From contig JAFDHU010000006.1 in NCBI GenBank assembly GCA_019308625.1, positions 1 to 24,796 of the forward strand: DNA of 24,796 nt, in the 5' to 3' direction. Source of the DNA: Deltaproteobacteria bacterium. GTDB taxonomy: Bacteria > Desulfobacterota > Desulfobaccia > Desulfobaccales > 0-14-0-80-60-11. Each line of letters opens with the position of its first letter. The stretch's first letter is position 1. The notes beneath the pieces were generated by a model. It had not been told where the DNA came from. It worked only from the letters and a program-made list of their open reading frames with translations, and did not search any database. The translations under genes and the position numbers were made by a program. Shown piece after piece: positions 14,977 to 22,807 of this stretch.

Positions 14977-17499
14977 ATGGCGAGAGAATCCGACGCCCTG
15001 TCCTATCGTCAACGCTACCGTGGTTTAATCGGCATCAAAAGCAAGATGCCCATCCGGGATATGTCGGTGCTGAGCCGCATCTACACCCCTGGAGTGGCGG
15101 CGGTGTGCCGGGAGATCGACCAAACCCCGGCGTCTTCCTACAAATACAGTTGCCGGGGCAACTCCATTGCCATCATTTCCGATGGCAGCCAGACCTATGA
15201 ATTCGGCAATGTGGGGGCCCAAGCGGTGCTGCCCAAACTGGAGGCCAAGTCGGTGATTTTCAAAACCTTTGCCAACGTGGACGCCGTGCCCCTGGCCATC
15301 AAAACCCAGAACTCCGATGAGTTTGTGGAAATTGTGCGGAATCTGGCCCCCACCTTTGGGGGTTTCTGTCTGGAGAGCATCGCCTCCCCCAAGTGCTTCA
15401 CCATTGAAAACCGGTTGCGCAAGGCGGTGCGGGTGGCGGTGCTGCTGCATGAGGCCCATGTCACCGGCATCGTGGTGCTGGCGGCTCTCTACAATGCCCT
15501 CAAAGTGGTGGGCAAGAAGCTGGAGGAGGTGCGCATCGTTATCAGCGGGGCCGGCACCTCGGGCATCGGGGTGGCCAAGGGCCTCCTGGTGGCCGGCACC
15601 GACAACATCGTCCTGTGCGACCGCCACGGAGCGCTCAGGGTATACCGCATGGAGGGCATGAACTGGGCCAAGTCCGAGATCGCCCGCTTGGTCAGAAGAC
15701 ATGAGTACAAGGACGGCCTGGCCGAGGTCATGAAGGGCGCGGACGTGTTCATTGGTTTGTCCGCCCAGGGATTGGTCACCCAAGAGATGGTGGCCTCCAT
15801 GGCCCCGGACCCCATCGTCTTTGCCTTGGCCCTGCCGGAGCCGGAAATCAGTGAAGCTGATGCCAGGGCTGCCGGCGCCGCGGTGGTGGCCACCGGCAAG
15901 GCGGACAGCCGGAACCAGATCCGCTCTTCCCTGGTGGCGCCGGGCTTTTTCCGGGGCTGCCTGGATGTGGGGGCCGAGCGGGTCAATGTGGAGATGTACT
16001 TGGCCGCGGCCCAGGCCATGGCGGCCATGATTCCGGAGGAGGAACTGTCTCCTACCAACATCATTCCCCGCCAGATGGACTTTCACATCGCCCCGGTGGT
16101 GGCCCAGGCGGTGGCCCGGGCGGCCCAGGCCACCGGGGTGGCCCAAATCGGCCCTGAGGAGATGCCGCCGGAAAAAGTGTACGAGCGCCTGGAGCGCTAT
16201 ATCTATGAAGGTGAGCTGGCCTGGCTGCCCCAGGAGGGCCAGGACTACGGCAAGCTATCCATTGAGGAGGAGGCCCTGGAGGTGCACCGGCGCTACCAAG
16301 GGGTCATCCAGATTTACGCCAAGGTGCCCATCAAGGATGACGTCATCTACCGGCGGCTGTATGCCCCCCATGCGGTGGCCGAAGTCATCCAGGAGGTCCT
16401 CAAGGACCCCATGGCCGCGTTTGACTACACCTGCAAGAACAATCTGGTGGCCATCGTCACCGACGGCAGCGCGGTGCTGGGCCTGGGCAACATCGGCCCC
16501 CGGGCCGCCCTGCCGGTGATGGAAGGCAAGGCGGTGCTGTTCAAGACCTTCGGGGGGGTGGAGGCCTTTCCCATCTGCATCGGCACTCAGGAGACGGACA
16601 TGATCATCTCCTTGGTGGAAAACCTGGCCCCGGCCTTCAGTGGCATCAACCTGGAGGACATCTCCAGCCCCCGCTGCTTTGACATTGAGCGTACCTTGTG
16701 CCAAAGCCTGGATATTCCCGTGTTTCACGACGATCAGCACGGCACTGCGGTAGTGGTCCTGGCGGGCCTTCTTAATGCCCTGAAGCTGGTGGACCGCAGG
16801 CTGGAGGAAGTGAAAATTGTGTTCAGCGGCGCCGGGGCCTCAGCCGTGGCGGTGGCCCGGCTGCTGCTGCAGGCCGGCGCCCAAAATATCATTGTCTGCG
16901 ACACCACCGGGGTGGTGTATAAGGGGCGCACCCGGGGCATGAACCGCATCAAAGAGGAGTTGGCGGAGCTCACCAATCCCGACCGGGTGAAAGGTTCGCT
17001 GGCCGACGCTTTGCGCGGCGCCGAGGTGTTCATCGGGCTCTCCGGCCCCAACGTGCTGAACCGGGACTTGGTGCAAGCCATGGCCCCTTCGCCCGTCATC
17101 TTCGCCTTGGCCAATCCTGATCCGGAGATTCATCCGGAAGAAGCCAGGGCCGCGGGCGCCGCGGTGGTGGCCACCGGCAGAGGCGACTTCCCCAACCAGG
17201 TAAACAACTGTCTGGCCTTTCCGGGCATCTTTCGGGGGGCCCTGGATATCCGGGCTACCTGCATCAATGACGCCATGAATATGGCCGCGGCCTATGCCAT
17301 CGCCGCTTTGGTGGGGAACCAACTGGAGCCGGACTACATCCTGCCAGGGGCCATGGATTTCCGGGTACCCCCGGCGGTGGCCGAGGCCGTGGCCCGGGCC
17401 GCCATTGAATCGGGGGTGGCCCGCCTGCATCTGGACCCGGAAAGCGTGGCCCGACATACCCGGGAATTCATCTATGATGAGCGTCTGTCCCTGCTTTAG
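14977..17499 (+). CDS. Tandem malic enzyme (two malic-enzyme modules, first one degenerate)
   Basis: An 840-residue protein made of two full malic-enzyme modules (about 1-415 and 425-840), each with the malic N-terminal domain and an NAD(P)-binding domain (SGAGTSGIG at 190-198; FSGAGAS in the second). Malic enzyme oxidatively decarboxylates malate to pyruvate and CO2. The second module keeps Lys487 (CKNN), Glu560-Asp561 (LEDI), FHDDQHGTA with Asp585/586 and FPNQVNN, though its YTPGVA motif is YAPHAV (Tyr462). The first keeps YTPGVA (Tyr36), but its Lys is Arg60 (CRGN), LEDI is LESI, and FHDDQHG is LLHEAHV, so it cannot bind the metal normally. The second module is likely catalytic and the first regulatory or structural. 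The usual bacterial fusion is malic enzyme plus phosphotransacetylase; no such domain is seen here. GAGG lies about 7 bases before the ATG. Confidence 0.9.
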   Translation: MARESDALSYRQRYRGLIGIKSKMPIRDMSVLSRIYTPGVAAVCREIDQTPASSYKYSCRGNSIAIISDGSQTYEFGNVGAQAVLPKLEAKSVIFKTFANVDAVPLAIKTQNSDEFVEIVRNLAPTFGGFCLESIASPKCFTIENRLRKAVRVAVLLHEAHVTGIVVLAALYNALKVVGKKLEEVRIVISGAGTSGIGVAKGLLVAGTDNIVLCDRHGALRVYRMEGMNWAKSEIARLVRRHEYKDGLAEVMKGADVFIGLSAQGLVTQEMVASMAPDPIVFALALPEPEISEADARAAGAAVVATGKADSRNQIRSSLVAPGFFRGCLDVGAERVNVEMYLAAAQAMAAMIPEEELSPTNIIPRQMDFHIAPVVAQAVARAAQATGVAQIGPEEMPPEKVYERLERYIYEGELAWLPQEGQDYGKLSIEEEALEVHRRYQGVIQIYAKVPIKDDVIYRRLYAPHAVAEVIQEVLKDPMAAFDYTCKNNLVAIVTDGSAVLGLGNIGPRAALPVMEGKAVLFKTFGGVEAFPICIGTQETDMIISLVENLAPAFSGINLEDISSPRCFDIERTLCQSLDIPVFHDDQHGTAVVVLAGLLNALKLVDRRLEEVKIVFSGAGASAVAVARLLLQAGAQNIIVCDTTGVVYKGRTRGMNRIKEELAELTNPDRVKGSLADALRGAEVFIGLSGPNVLNRDLVQAMAPSPVIFALANPDPEIHPEEARAAGAAVVATGRGDFPNQVNNCLAFPGIFRGALDIRATCINDAMNMAAAYAIAALVGNQLEPDYILPGAMDFRVPPAVAEAVARAAIESGVARLHLDPESVARHTREFIYDERLSLL

Positions 17500-17654
17500 C
17501 TTTTAAGTCAAATGGAAGGGGGAAAATCAGGGCGTTGCGGTAAATGCAGCCTTGGCTTGTCCTCACTCAATTTCCACAGCCTCCCGCAACTAGTTTGAGA
17601 AAGACTCCGCACCCAATCTTGTCTTGTGGAAGGGACAAGGCCTCCAGGGGCATG

Positions 17655-18278
17655 TCAATTCTCCAGCTCAAAGGTTATCTGTTGTTCCGGCAGGAAGAAC
17701 AAGGGATCAAACTCCACCCGGGTGGGGGAGGTCCACACCGGCGGCATGGGGGGCACATCGGTGGGGCGCAGAGGATAGGGCGGGCTTTCTTTGAGGAGCT
17801 TCAAGGCCGGCCAACTGCGGACGATGACCTTGCGCTCCTTCACCAGGTAGTAGGCGATCTTTTTGCCGTCCGGGGAAAAGCTGGGGCAGCCGAAGAAGGG
17901 GTCCAGGTCCAGGGGCAGCCGGTAGGAGGTGATTTTGTCGGATTGGGGATGGTAAAAGAAAATCCGGGTGAGCTTCAGCCCCCGGGTGGGCAGGAAGACC
18001 ACCCGCTCCCCTGCCACCTGGGGCTCCAGGTAGGACCAGTAGGGGAGGAGCTTGCTGGTGCCGTCCGGCCGGGTGACTTCCACTTGGCCCAGGTAAAAGC
18101 TCACCGGCCCAGGCTCGCCGGCGGGCTGCTTGTTCACCAAGCGGGCCTGAAGGCTCCCTGCCGCCGCGGCTGCCGCCGCCCCCAGCCCCAAAAGGATTAT
18201 TGCCACTGCTAAGGCAAGCCGAAGCCCGGGCTTCTGTTCTTTCTGTCCTGAAAGCATTCCTCCTACTGAAAACCGCAT
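17655..18278 (-). CDS. Membrane-anchored PD40/TolB-like protein
   Basis: A protein of 207 residues with an N-terminal hydrophobic segment (about 20-40, LALAVAIILLGLGAAAAAAAG) acting as signal or anchor, and an outer part rich in beta-strands. It contains one clear PD40-type motif, GCPSFSPDGKKIAYY (about 130-144), as found in TolB/WD40-like beta-propellers, but it is too short for a whole propeller. Function unknown. The ATG at 18278 overlaps the stop of the upstream gene as TAATG, which suggests coupled translation; a TTG nine bases earlier (18287) has a better-placed GAGGTGA and is an alternative start. It is convergent with the malic enzyme gene; the 155 bases between hold no gene I can see. 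Confidence 0.7.
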   Translation of the reverse strand: MRFSVGGMLSGQKEQKPGLRLALAVAIILLGLGAAAAAAAGSLQARLVNKQPAGEPGPVSFYLGQVEVTRPDGTSKLLPYWSYLEPQVAGERVVFLPTRGLKLTRIFFYHPQSDKITSYRLPLDLDPFFGCPSFSPDGKKIAYYLVKERKVIVRSWPALKLLKESPPYPLRPTDVPPMPPVWTSPTRVEFDPLFFLPEQQITFELEN

Positions 18279-18478
18279 TACAGGCAAGGCGGAGTCACCT
18301 CGGTGAGCTTATCAGACCAGGAATAGCCGCAGTAGTAGTAAAAGGGGGCATCGCAGAAACAGACCGGCGACTCCTCGTACAGGAGATAGACGCAGCGAAA
18401 GCAGCATTCCGGCAGCTCGTCGGCACAGTTAAAGGGCAGACCGAACCGGCCGGTGCGGAACTCCTCCAGATTGATCAT
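18278..18478 (-). CDS. Small cysteine-rich protein
   Basis: A 66-residue protein with eight Cys (18, 25, 26, 29, 40, 42, 50, 65), among them CCFRC and CFC, and an aromatic stretch FYYYCGYSW. There is no signal peptide or membrane segment. The Cys spacing suggests metal (Zn or Fe-S) binding or several disulfides; I do not know the family. Its stop overlaps the start of the PD40-like gene (TAATG), so the two form an operon. No good ribosome binding site is seen before the ATG; a leaderless message or another start is possible. The composition is far from random antisense text, which supports it as a real gene. Confidence 0.6.
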   Translation of the reverse strand: MINLEEFRTGRFGLPFNCADELPECCFRCVYLLYEESPVCFCDAPFYYYCGYSWSDKLTEVTPPCL

Positions 18479-18617
18479 ATTGTCATTTTACTATCACTGG
18501 ATTTCCCGGGGCAAGCCGGAACCGGAGGCTGGAGGAGCCGTCCTGATGGCCGTGGCCGCCGCCGCTCCCGCCGGGACCGGAGTTGCCCCCGGCGTCGGGA
18601 TGGACTAAAATTGCCCT

Positions 18618-18857
18618 ATGCGTCGGATTTTCGGCTTTGCCCTTCGCTTTTTCATTGCGTTCCTTCTTGCCAAATTGTTTCTGGGACACCTGGGGGCGGA
18701 CACTCCGGGATGTCTGCTGGGCTTGACTCTGCTGCTGGTGGCCAATACCTATCTTTTTGACTTCCTGGAATATTACCAGCAGGGGAGTTGGCGTCGCTCT
18801 CGTCCCGGGCCCCAGGGACCCGGAAAAGAAAACGCAGGTTCGAGTCAGTCTTCTTGA
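18618..18857 (+). CDS. Small hypothetical membrane protein
   Basis: A 79-residue protein with two hydrophobic stretches (about 4-24, FGFALRFFIAFLLAKLFLG, and 32-50, GCLLGLTLLLVANTYLFDFL) joined by a short loop GADTPG, then a basic, Pro/Gly-rich tail. It is likely a two-helix inner-membrane protein. No family is recognised. The ribosome binding site is weak. It is divergent from the Cys-rich gene and precedes the dsr promoter by about 120 bases on the same strand, without sign of cotranscription. Confidence 0.5.
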   Translation: MRRIFGFALRFFIAFLLAKLFLGHLGADTPGCLLGLTLLLVANTYLFDFLEYYQQGSWRRSRPGPQGPGKENAGSSQSS

Positions 18858-18978
18858 ACAGCCCTCCGTGCGGATTACCCTTCGGAACCCCTGAGGAAAA
18901 GCAGCGCCTGAGAGGCTTTTGGCTAACTGTTTGGGGTTTCAGGGTTTTTGTCTTGCCAAAAATTCCCTCATTTTTCCC

Positions 18979-19006
18979 TTGACATGGTTTTTGCGGGCGT
19001 TGTAAA
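18979..19006 (+). promoter_or_regulatory. Promoter of the dsr operon
   Basis: A perfect TTGACA (18979-18984) is followed after 16 bases by TGTAAA (19001-19006), or after 18 by TAAAAA. It is the best -35 in the window and lies 40 bases before the first gene of the operon. The expected start of transcription is near 19013. Confidence 0.6.
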
Positions 19007-19017
19007 AAGATTCACAA
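19000..19017. promoter_or_regulatory. Rex-like operator overlapping the dsr promoter
   Basis: The 18 bases TTGTAAA-AAGA-TTCACAA match the Rex consensus TTGTGAA-N4-TTCACAA in all but one fixed position. The site covers the -10 and the likely start point, where a repressor would block RNA polymerase. Rex is a repressor that leaves DNA when NADH is high. No rex gene is in the window. Confidence 0.6.
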
Positions 19018-19045
19018 GCTCCCCCTCCTATAAGAAATTTTGCCT

Positions 19046-19558
19046 ATGAAATTAAGTCACTTGCTATCCCAAAGGAAACTAACAATTTTCGAGCGCTGGC
19101 TCGATTTGATTTTCTCCAGCTACCCTCCGGAAACCACCAGGTTTCTGAAAAAGGAGAAAGACCGGTTCAACAACCCGGTGGCCTACCGGCTGTCGCAGGG
19201 TGCCAGGGGTCTGGTGGACGCGCTGGTTTCCGGTGCCACGGTGGAGGAGGTGTCCCGTTACCTGGATGAGATCATCCGCATCAAGGCGGTTCAGGATTTT
19301 TCGCCCTCCCAGGCCCTTGCCTTTGTGTTTCTCCTGAAGAAGGTCATTCGGGAGGAGTTGGCCCCGGAGATTCGGGCAGACACCGGGCTGGCGGCCGAAA
19401 TGCTGGACTTGGAGTCCCAGATTGATGGTCTGGCGTTGCTGGGCTTTGACGTCTATGTGAAGCGCCGGGAGAAGTTGTATGACATCCGGGTAAACGAGGT
19501 GAAAGCCAAGGTGAGCGGGCTTTTACGCAAAGCGGGGATCAACGTAACCCACATTTAG
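19046..19558 (+). CDS. Stand-alone RsbRD N-terminal-domain-like protein
   Basis: A soluble, mostly helical protein of 170 residues. The pattern WLDLIFSSYPPETTRFLKKEKDRF near the start, then NPVAYRLSQGARGLVDAL and the final region VYVKRREKLYDIRVNEVK, is what I associate with the RsbRD_N domain: the N-terminal sensory helical domain of the RsbR/RsbRD stressosome proteins. Here the STAS domain is absent. From memory, such a gene commonly sits in front of dsrMKJOP in sulfate-reducing Desulfobacterota; its role there is not settled. I chose ATG 19046 over TTG 19040. It is the first gene after the dsr promoter and ends 45 bases before dsrM, so it is probably cotranscribed and may sense redox state or bind the complex. 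Confidence 0.7.
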   Translation: MKLSHLLSQRKLTIFERWLDLIFSSYPPETTRFLKKEKDRFNNPVAYRLSQGARGLVDALVSGATVEEVSRYLDEIIRIKAVQDFSPSQALAFVFLLKKVIREELAPEIRADTGLAAEMLDLESQIDGLALLGFDVYVKRREKLYDIRVNEVKAKVSGLLRKAGINVTHI

Positions 19559-19603
19559 CCTCAGCGGTACTTTGCAGGTCAACACGAAACGAGGTGACAG
19601 TTC

Positions 19604-20689
19604 ATGGATTTTTGCAAGCGTCAATTTACTGCGGCCCTGATAGCGGTTCTGGGACTCATCGCCGTCGCCTATGTGGGGGTCAAGGCTCACCTGCAGCCGC
19701 TATTTGGGGTGGTCATTCCCTATCTGGCCCTGCTTTTGTTTTTTGAGGGCATCATCTACCGGGTCATTAAATGGGCCCGATCCCCGGTGCCCTTCCGTAT
19801 CCCCACCACAGCGTCCCAACATCAGTCCCATCCCTGGATCAAGCGGAATTTGGGGGAAAAGCTGGACAATCCTTCCACCTTCCCCTACACTGTGGGGCGC
19901 ATGGCCCTGGAGATCCTGGCCTTCCGCAGCCTGTTCCGCAACCTCCGCAGTGAGTTGATTGAAACGCCGCAACGGCCGGAAGGCGCCAAGCTGGTGTACT
20001 GGTCCTACAAGTGGCTGTGGCTGGGGGCCATTGCCTTTCACTATGCCTTTCTCACCGTAGTGCTCCGGCATCTGCGGTTCTTCACCGATCCGGTGCCCCA
20101 GGTCATCAACAAACTGGCCGAAGTGGACGGCTTTGTCCAGTTTTTCGTGCCCACCGTATATTTGAGCGGCGTGGTCCTGGTGGTGGCCTTGCTCTACCTC
20201 CTGGGGCGCCGGCTGACCAATCCCTATTTGCGTTACATCTCCCTGGCCTCTGATTACTTTCCGCTCTTTCTTATCCTGGGCATCGGCACCACGGGCATCC
20301 TGATGCGCTATGTGTATCGGGTGGACATCACCAAGGTGAAGGAACTGGCCCTGGGACTGGCCACCTTAAATCCGGTGATCCCGGAAGGCATCGGCACCCT
20401 CTTCTACATCCACTTGTTTCTGGTGTGTGTGTTGCTGGCTTACTTTCCTTTCAGCAAACTGCTGCACGCCCCGGGGGTGTTTCTGAGCCCCACCCGGAAT
20501 CTCACCAGCAACAGCCGGATGGTCATGCATATCAACCCCTGGAATTATCCGGTGAAATTCCACACCTATATGGATCAGGAAAATGAGTACCGGGAGGCCA
20601 TGTACGAGGCCGGCATCCCGGTGGAAATTGAACCCGAAACTGCAGAAGAAACCGAGCCTGAAACTACGGAAACTGAAGGGGAAGAGTAA
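19604..20689 (+). CDS. dsrM: DsrM, membrane di-heme cytochrome b subunit of DsrMKJOP
   Basis: Integral membrane subunit of 361 residues, related to the gamma subunit of respiratory nitrate reductase. It exchanges electrons between the menaquinone pool and DsrK. About six hydrophobic segments are visible. Candidate heme ligands are His146 and His156 (FHYAFLTVVLRHLRFF) and His270 and His288 (FYIHLFLV...KLLHAPG). The C-terminal ~30 residues are an acidic Glu/Thr tail (EIEPETAEETEPETTETEGEE-like) whose length probably varies between species. GAGGTGA lies 6 bases before the ATG. Its stop is directly followed by the dsrK start, with no base between. Confidence 0.93.
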   Translation: MDFCKRQFTAALIAVLGLIAVAYVGVKAHLQPLFGVVIPYLALLLFFEGIIYRVIKWARSPVPFRIPTTASQHQSHPWIKRNLGEKLDNPSTFPYTVGRMALEILAFRSLFRNLRSELIETPQRPEGAKLVYWSYKWLWLGAIAFHYAFLTVVLRHLRFFTDPVPQVINKLAEVDGFVQFFVPTVYLSGVVLVVALLYLLGRRLTNPYLRYISLASDYFPLFLILGIGTTGILMRYVYRVDITKVKELALGLATLNPVIPEGIGTLFYIHLFLVCVLLAYFPFSKLLHAPGVFLSPTRNLTSNSRMVMHINPWNYPVKFHTYMDQENEYREAMYEAGIPVEIEPETAEETEPETTETEGEE

Positions 20690-22327
20690 ATGGCCACGCT
20701 TCCGAAGCCTGAAGAGTTAGCCAGAAGCATTCAATACCGGGTTCCAGACCGGGGTTGGATGGAAGTCAAGCCGGAATTCCGCCCGGGCACCTTTCTTAAT
20801 GCCGCCAGCCCCAAGTGGCTGGAGATGGTCAGCTACCCGTTTCCCCGGGAGTGGTCGGTGCCAGATGAAGATTGGCAACTCCCGGATAACTGGAAAGAGA
20901 TCATCCTGGAGGGCATGGAGGACCGTCTGAACCGGTTCCGCACCCTGAAGCTGTTTTTTGACATATGTGTGCGGTGCGGAGCCTGTTCGGACAAGTGTCA
21001 CTTTTTTCTCGGCACCGGCGATCCCAAAAACATGCCGGTGCTCCGGGCCGAGCTGCTACGCAGTATCTACAAGCGTTACTTCACCCGTATCGGCAAGGCT
21101 CTGGGTGACCTGGTGGGGGCCCGGGACCTGGATGAAAGCGTCATCAAGGAATGGTTCTACTACCTGCATCAGTGCACCGAGTGCCGACGCTGCTCCCTGT
21201 TCTGCCCCTATGGCATTGATATGGCCGAATTGACCATTCTGGGGCGGGAGCTGTTGTCCTCCATCGGCCTCAACGTGGAGTGGATTATGGCCTCGGTGGG
21301 CTCCTGCTATACCAGGGGCAGCCACATCGGGGCCACGCCTCACGCCTACAAAGACATGATTGACTTCTTCGCCGAAGAGTGCGAGCGGGTGACGGGCATT
21401 CTCCCCAACGTCACCTACAACCGCAAAGGGGCGGAGATCCTGTTCATTGCCCCTTCCGGCGACTATTTCGCCGACCCCGGCACTTACACCTATATGGGGT
21501 ATCTGCTCCTGTTTGAGTATATCGGCTTGGATTATACCATCAGCACCTATGCCGCCGAGGGCGGCAACTTCGGATACTTTATCTCCCATGAAATGGGCAA
21601 GCGCCTCAACATCAAGATGTATGAAGAGGCCAAGCGGCTGGGGGTGAAATGGATCCTGGGCGGCGAATGCGGCCACATGTGGCGGGTGTGCAACCAGTAC
21701 ATGACCACCTGGAACGGCCCGGCGGACTTCCTGGAAGAGCCGGTCTCCCCCATCACCGGCACCAAGTTTGAGAACGCCAAGGCCCATAAGATGGTGCATA
21801 TCACCGAATTCACCGCCGACCTTATCCGGCACGGCAAGCTGCGGCTGGACCCCCGGCGCAACGCCCACATCAAGCTGACCTTTCATGACTCCTGCAACCC
21901 TGCGCGGGCCATGGGCCTCTTTGAGGAGCCCCGCTACATCATCAAACACGTGTTGCCTGAGGGTAACTTCGTGGAGATGCCCCCCAATACCATCCGGGAA
22001 AAGACTTTCTGCTGCGGCAGTGGCAGCGGTGTCAATGCCGACGAGTTCCTGGAAATCCGCATGCGGGGCGGTTTCCCCCGGGCCAACGCCGTGCGCTATG
22101 TGCACGAGAAATACGGCGTGAACCACCTGGGCTGCATCTGTGCCATCGATCGAGCCGTGTTCCCGCCGCTGCTGCAGTATTGGGTCCCGGAGGTGGATGT
22201 CACCGGCATCCACGAACTGGTGGGCAACGCCTTGGTTTTCGACGAGGAAATCGAGCGCACCACCGACTTAAGAGATCGGGACCTGGTGGGGTTCGGCGAA
22301 GAAGAAGGCGGGGAGGACGAGGAATAA
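20690..22327 (+). CDS. dsrK: DsrK, HdrD-like iron-sulfur subunit of DsrMKJOP
   Basis: Cytoplasmic catalytic subunit of 545 residues, related to HdrD of heterodisulfide reductase, thought to reduce the DsrC trisulfide. Two [4Fe-4S] motifs are seen: Cys93, 96, 99, 103 and Cys162, 165, 168, 172 (CTECRRCSLFCP). Then comes a CCG domain: HDSC with Cys402, FCCG with Cys441/442, and Cys482-Ile-Cys484, in place of the CXXC of the classic CCG motif. This domain should hold the special catalytic iron-sulfur centre. A further conserved-looking GGECGHMWR lies near residue 325. The acidic end (EEEGGEDEE-like) matches the tail of DsrM in character. Start and stop abut dsrM and dsrJ. Confidence 0.95.
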   Translation: MATLPKPEELARSIQYRVPDRGWMEVKPEFRPGTFLNAASPKWLEMVSYPFPREWSVPDEDWQLPDNWKEIILEGMEDRLNRFRTLKLFFDICVRCGACSDKCHFFLGTGDPKNMPVLRAELLRSIYKRYFTRIGKALGDLVGARDLDESVIKEWFYYLHQCTECRRCSLFCPYGIDMAELTILGRELLSSIGLNVEWIMASVGSCYTRGSHIGATPHAYKDMIDFFAEECERVTGILPNVTYNRKGAEILFIAPSGDYFADPGTYTYMGYLLLFEYIGLDYTISTYAAEGGNFGYFISHEMGKRLNIKMYEEAKRLGVKWILGGECGHMWRVCNQYMTTWNGPADFLEEPVSPITGTKFENAKAHKMVHITEFTADLIRHGKLRLDPRRNAHIKLTFHDSCNPARAMGLFEEPRYIIKHVLPEGNFVEMPPNTIREKTFCCGSGSGVNADEFLEIRMRGGFPRANAVRYVHEKYGVNHLGCICAIDRAVFPPLLQYWVPEVDVTGIHELVGNALVFDEEIERTTDLRDRDLVGFGEEEGGEDEE

Positions 22328-22807
22328 ATGGCTGACTATAAAAACGAATTCGGCTGGTTTGCGGAGAAGCCCACGGTCGAGAAAAAGATTTATGACCGCG
22401 GCAAGATTATCATCGGCCTGGTGGTCTTCCTGGTGATCTTCACCATCGCCTTCTGGAAAAACCTGGGCAAGGCCATACCCCCACCCCAGCCTTCATTGAA
22501 GACCCCGGCCATTTTGAAGCTCCCGGAAAAGGAGCGGAAATGCGTGGAAGACCGGCAGTTTATGCGGGAGAAGCACATGCGCCTGCTGATTAACTGGCGG
22601 GACCAAGTGGTCCGAACCGGCGACCGGACCTACATCAACTCCAAAGGGCAAAAATATTTCATCAGTCTTTCCAACACCTGCTTGCAATGTCATAGCAACA
22701 AGAGCCAATTCTGCGACGAATGCCATAATTACGTGGCGGTTGTCCCCAATTGCTGGGGCTGCCACTCCACCAAAGAGCAGACGGTGGCCAAGGCGGAGGC
22801 TAAGTGA
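22328..22807 (+). CDS. dsrJ: DsrJ, tri-heme cytochrome c subunit of DsrMKJOP
   Basis: A 159-residue periplasmic tri-heme cytochrome c held by an uncleaved N-terminal membrane segment (about 26-43, KIIIGLVVFLVIFTIAFW). Three CXXCH sites are present: 118-122 (CLQCH), 129-133 (CDECH) and 142-146 (CWGCH). DsrJ is known for hemes with differing axial ligands, one of them His/Cys; Cys72 in KCVEDRQFM and His83 are the natural candidates here. It would pass electrons between DsrO and the periplasm. Its TGA overlaps the ATG of dsrO (TGATG), so the two are translationally coupled. Confidence 0.95.
   Translation: MADYKNEFGWFAEKPTVEKKIYDRGKIIIGLVVFLVIFTIAFWKNLGKAIPPPQPSLKTPAILKLPEKERKCVEDRQFMREKHMRLLINWRDQVVRTGDRTYINSKGQKYFISLSNTCLQCHSNKSQFCDECHNYVAVVPNCWGCHSTKEQTVAKAEAK

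Noticed and set aside
17544..18212. Plus-strand open frame of 222 codons after the malic enzyme gene
   Set aside because: Opposite the PD40-like gene, whose signal peptide and SPDGKKIAYY motif make the minus strand the coding one.
18483..18689. Minus-strand frame of 68 codons upstream of the Cys-rich gene
   Set aside because: Low-complexity Gly/Ser/His/Lys text that starts inside the small membrane protein gene; no ribosome binding site or motif.
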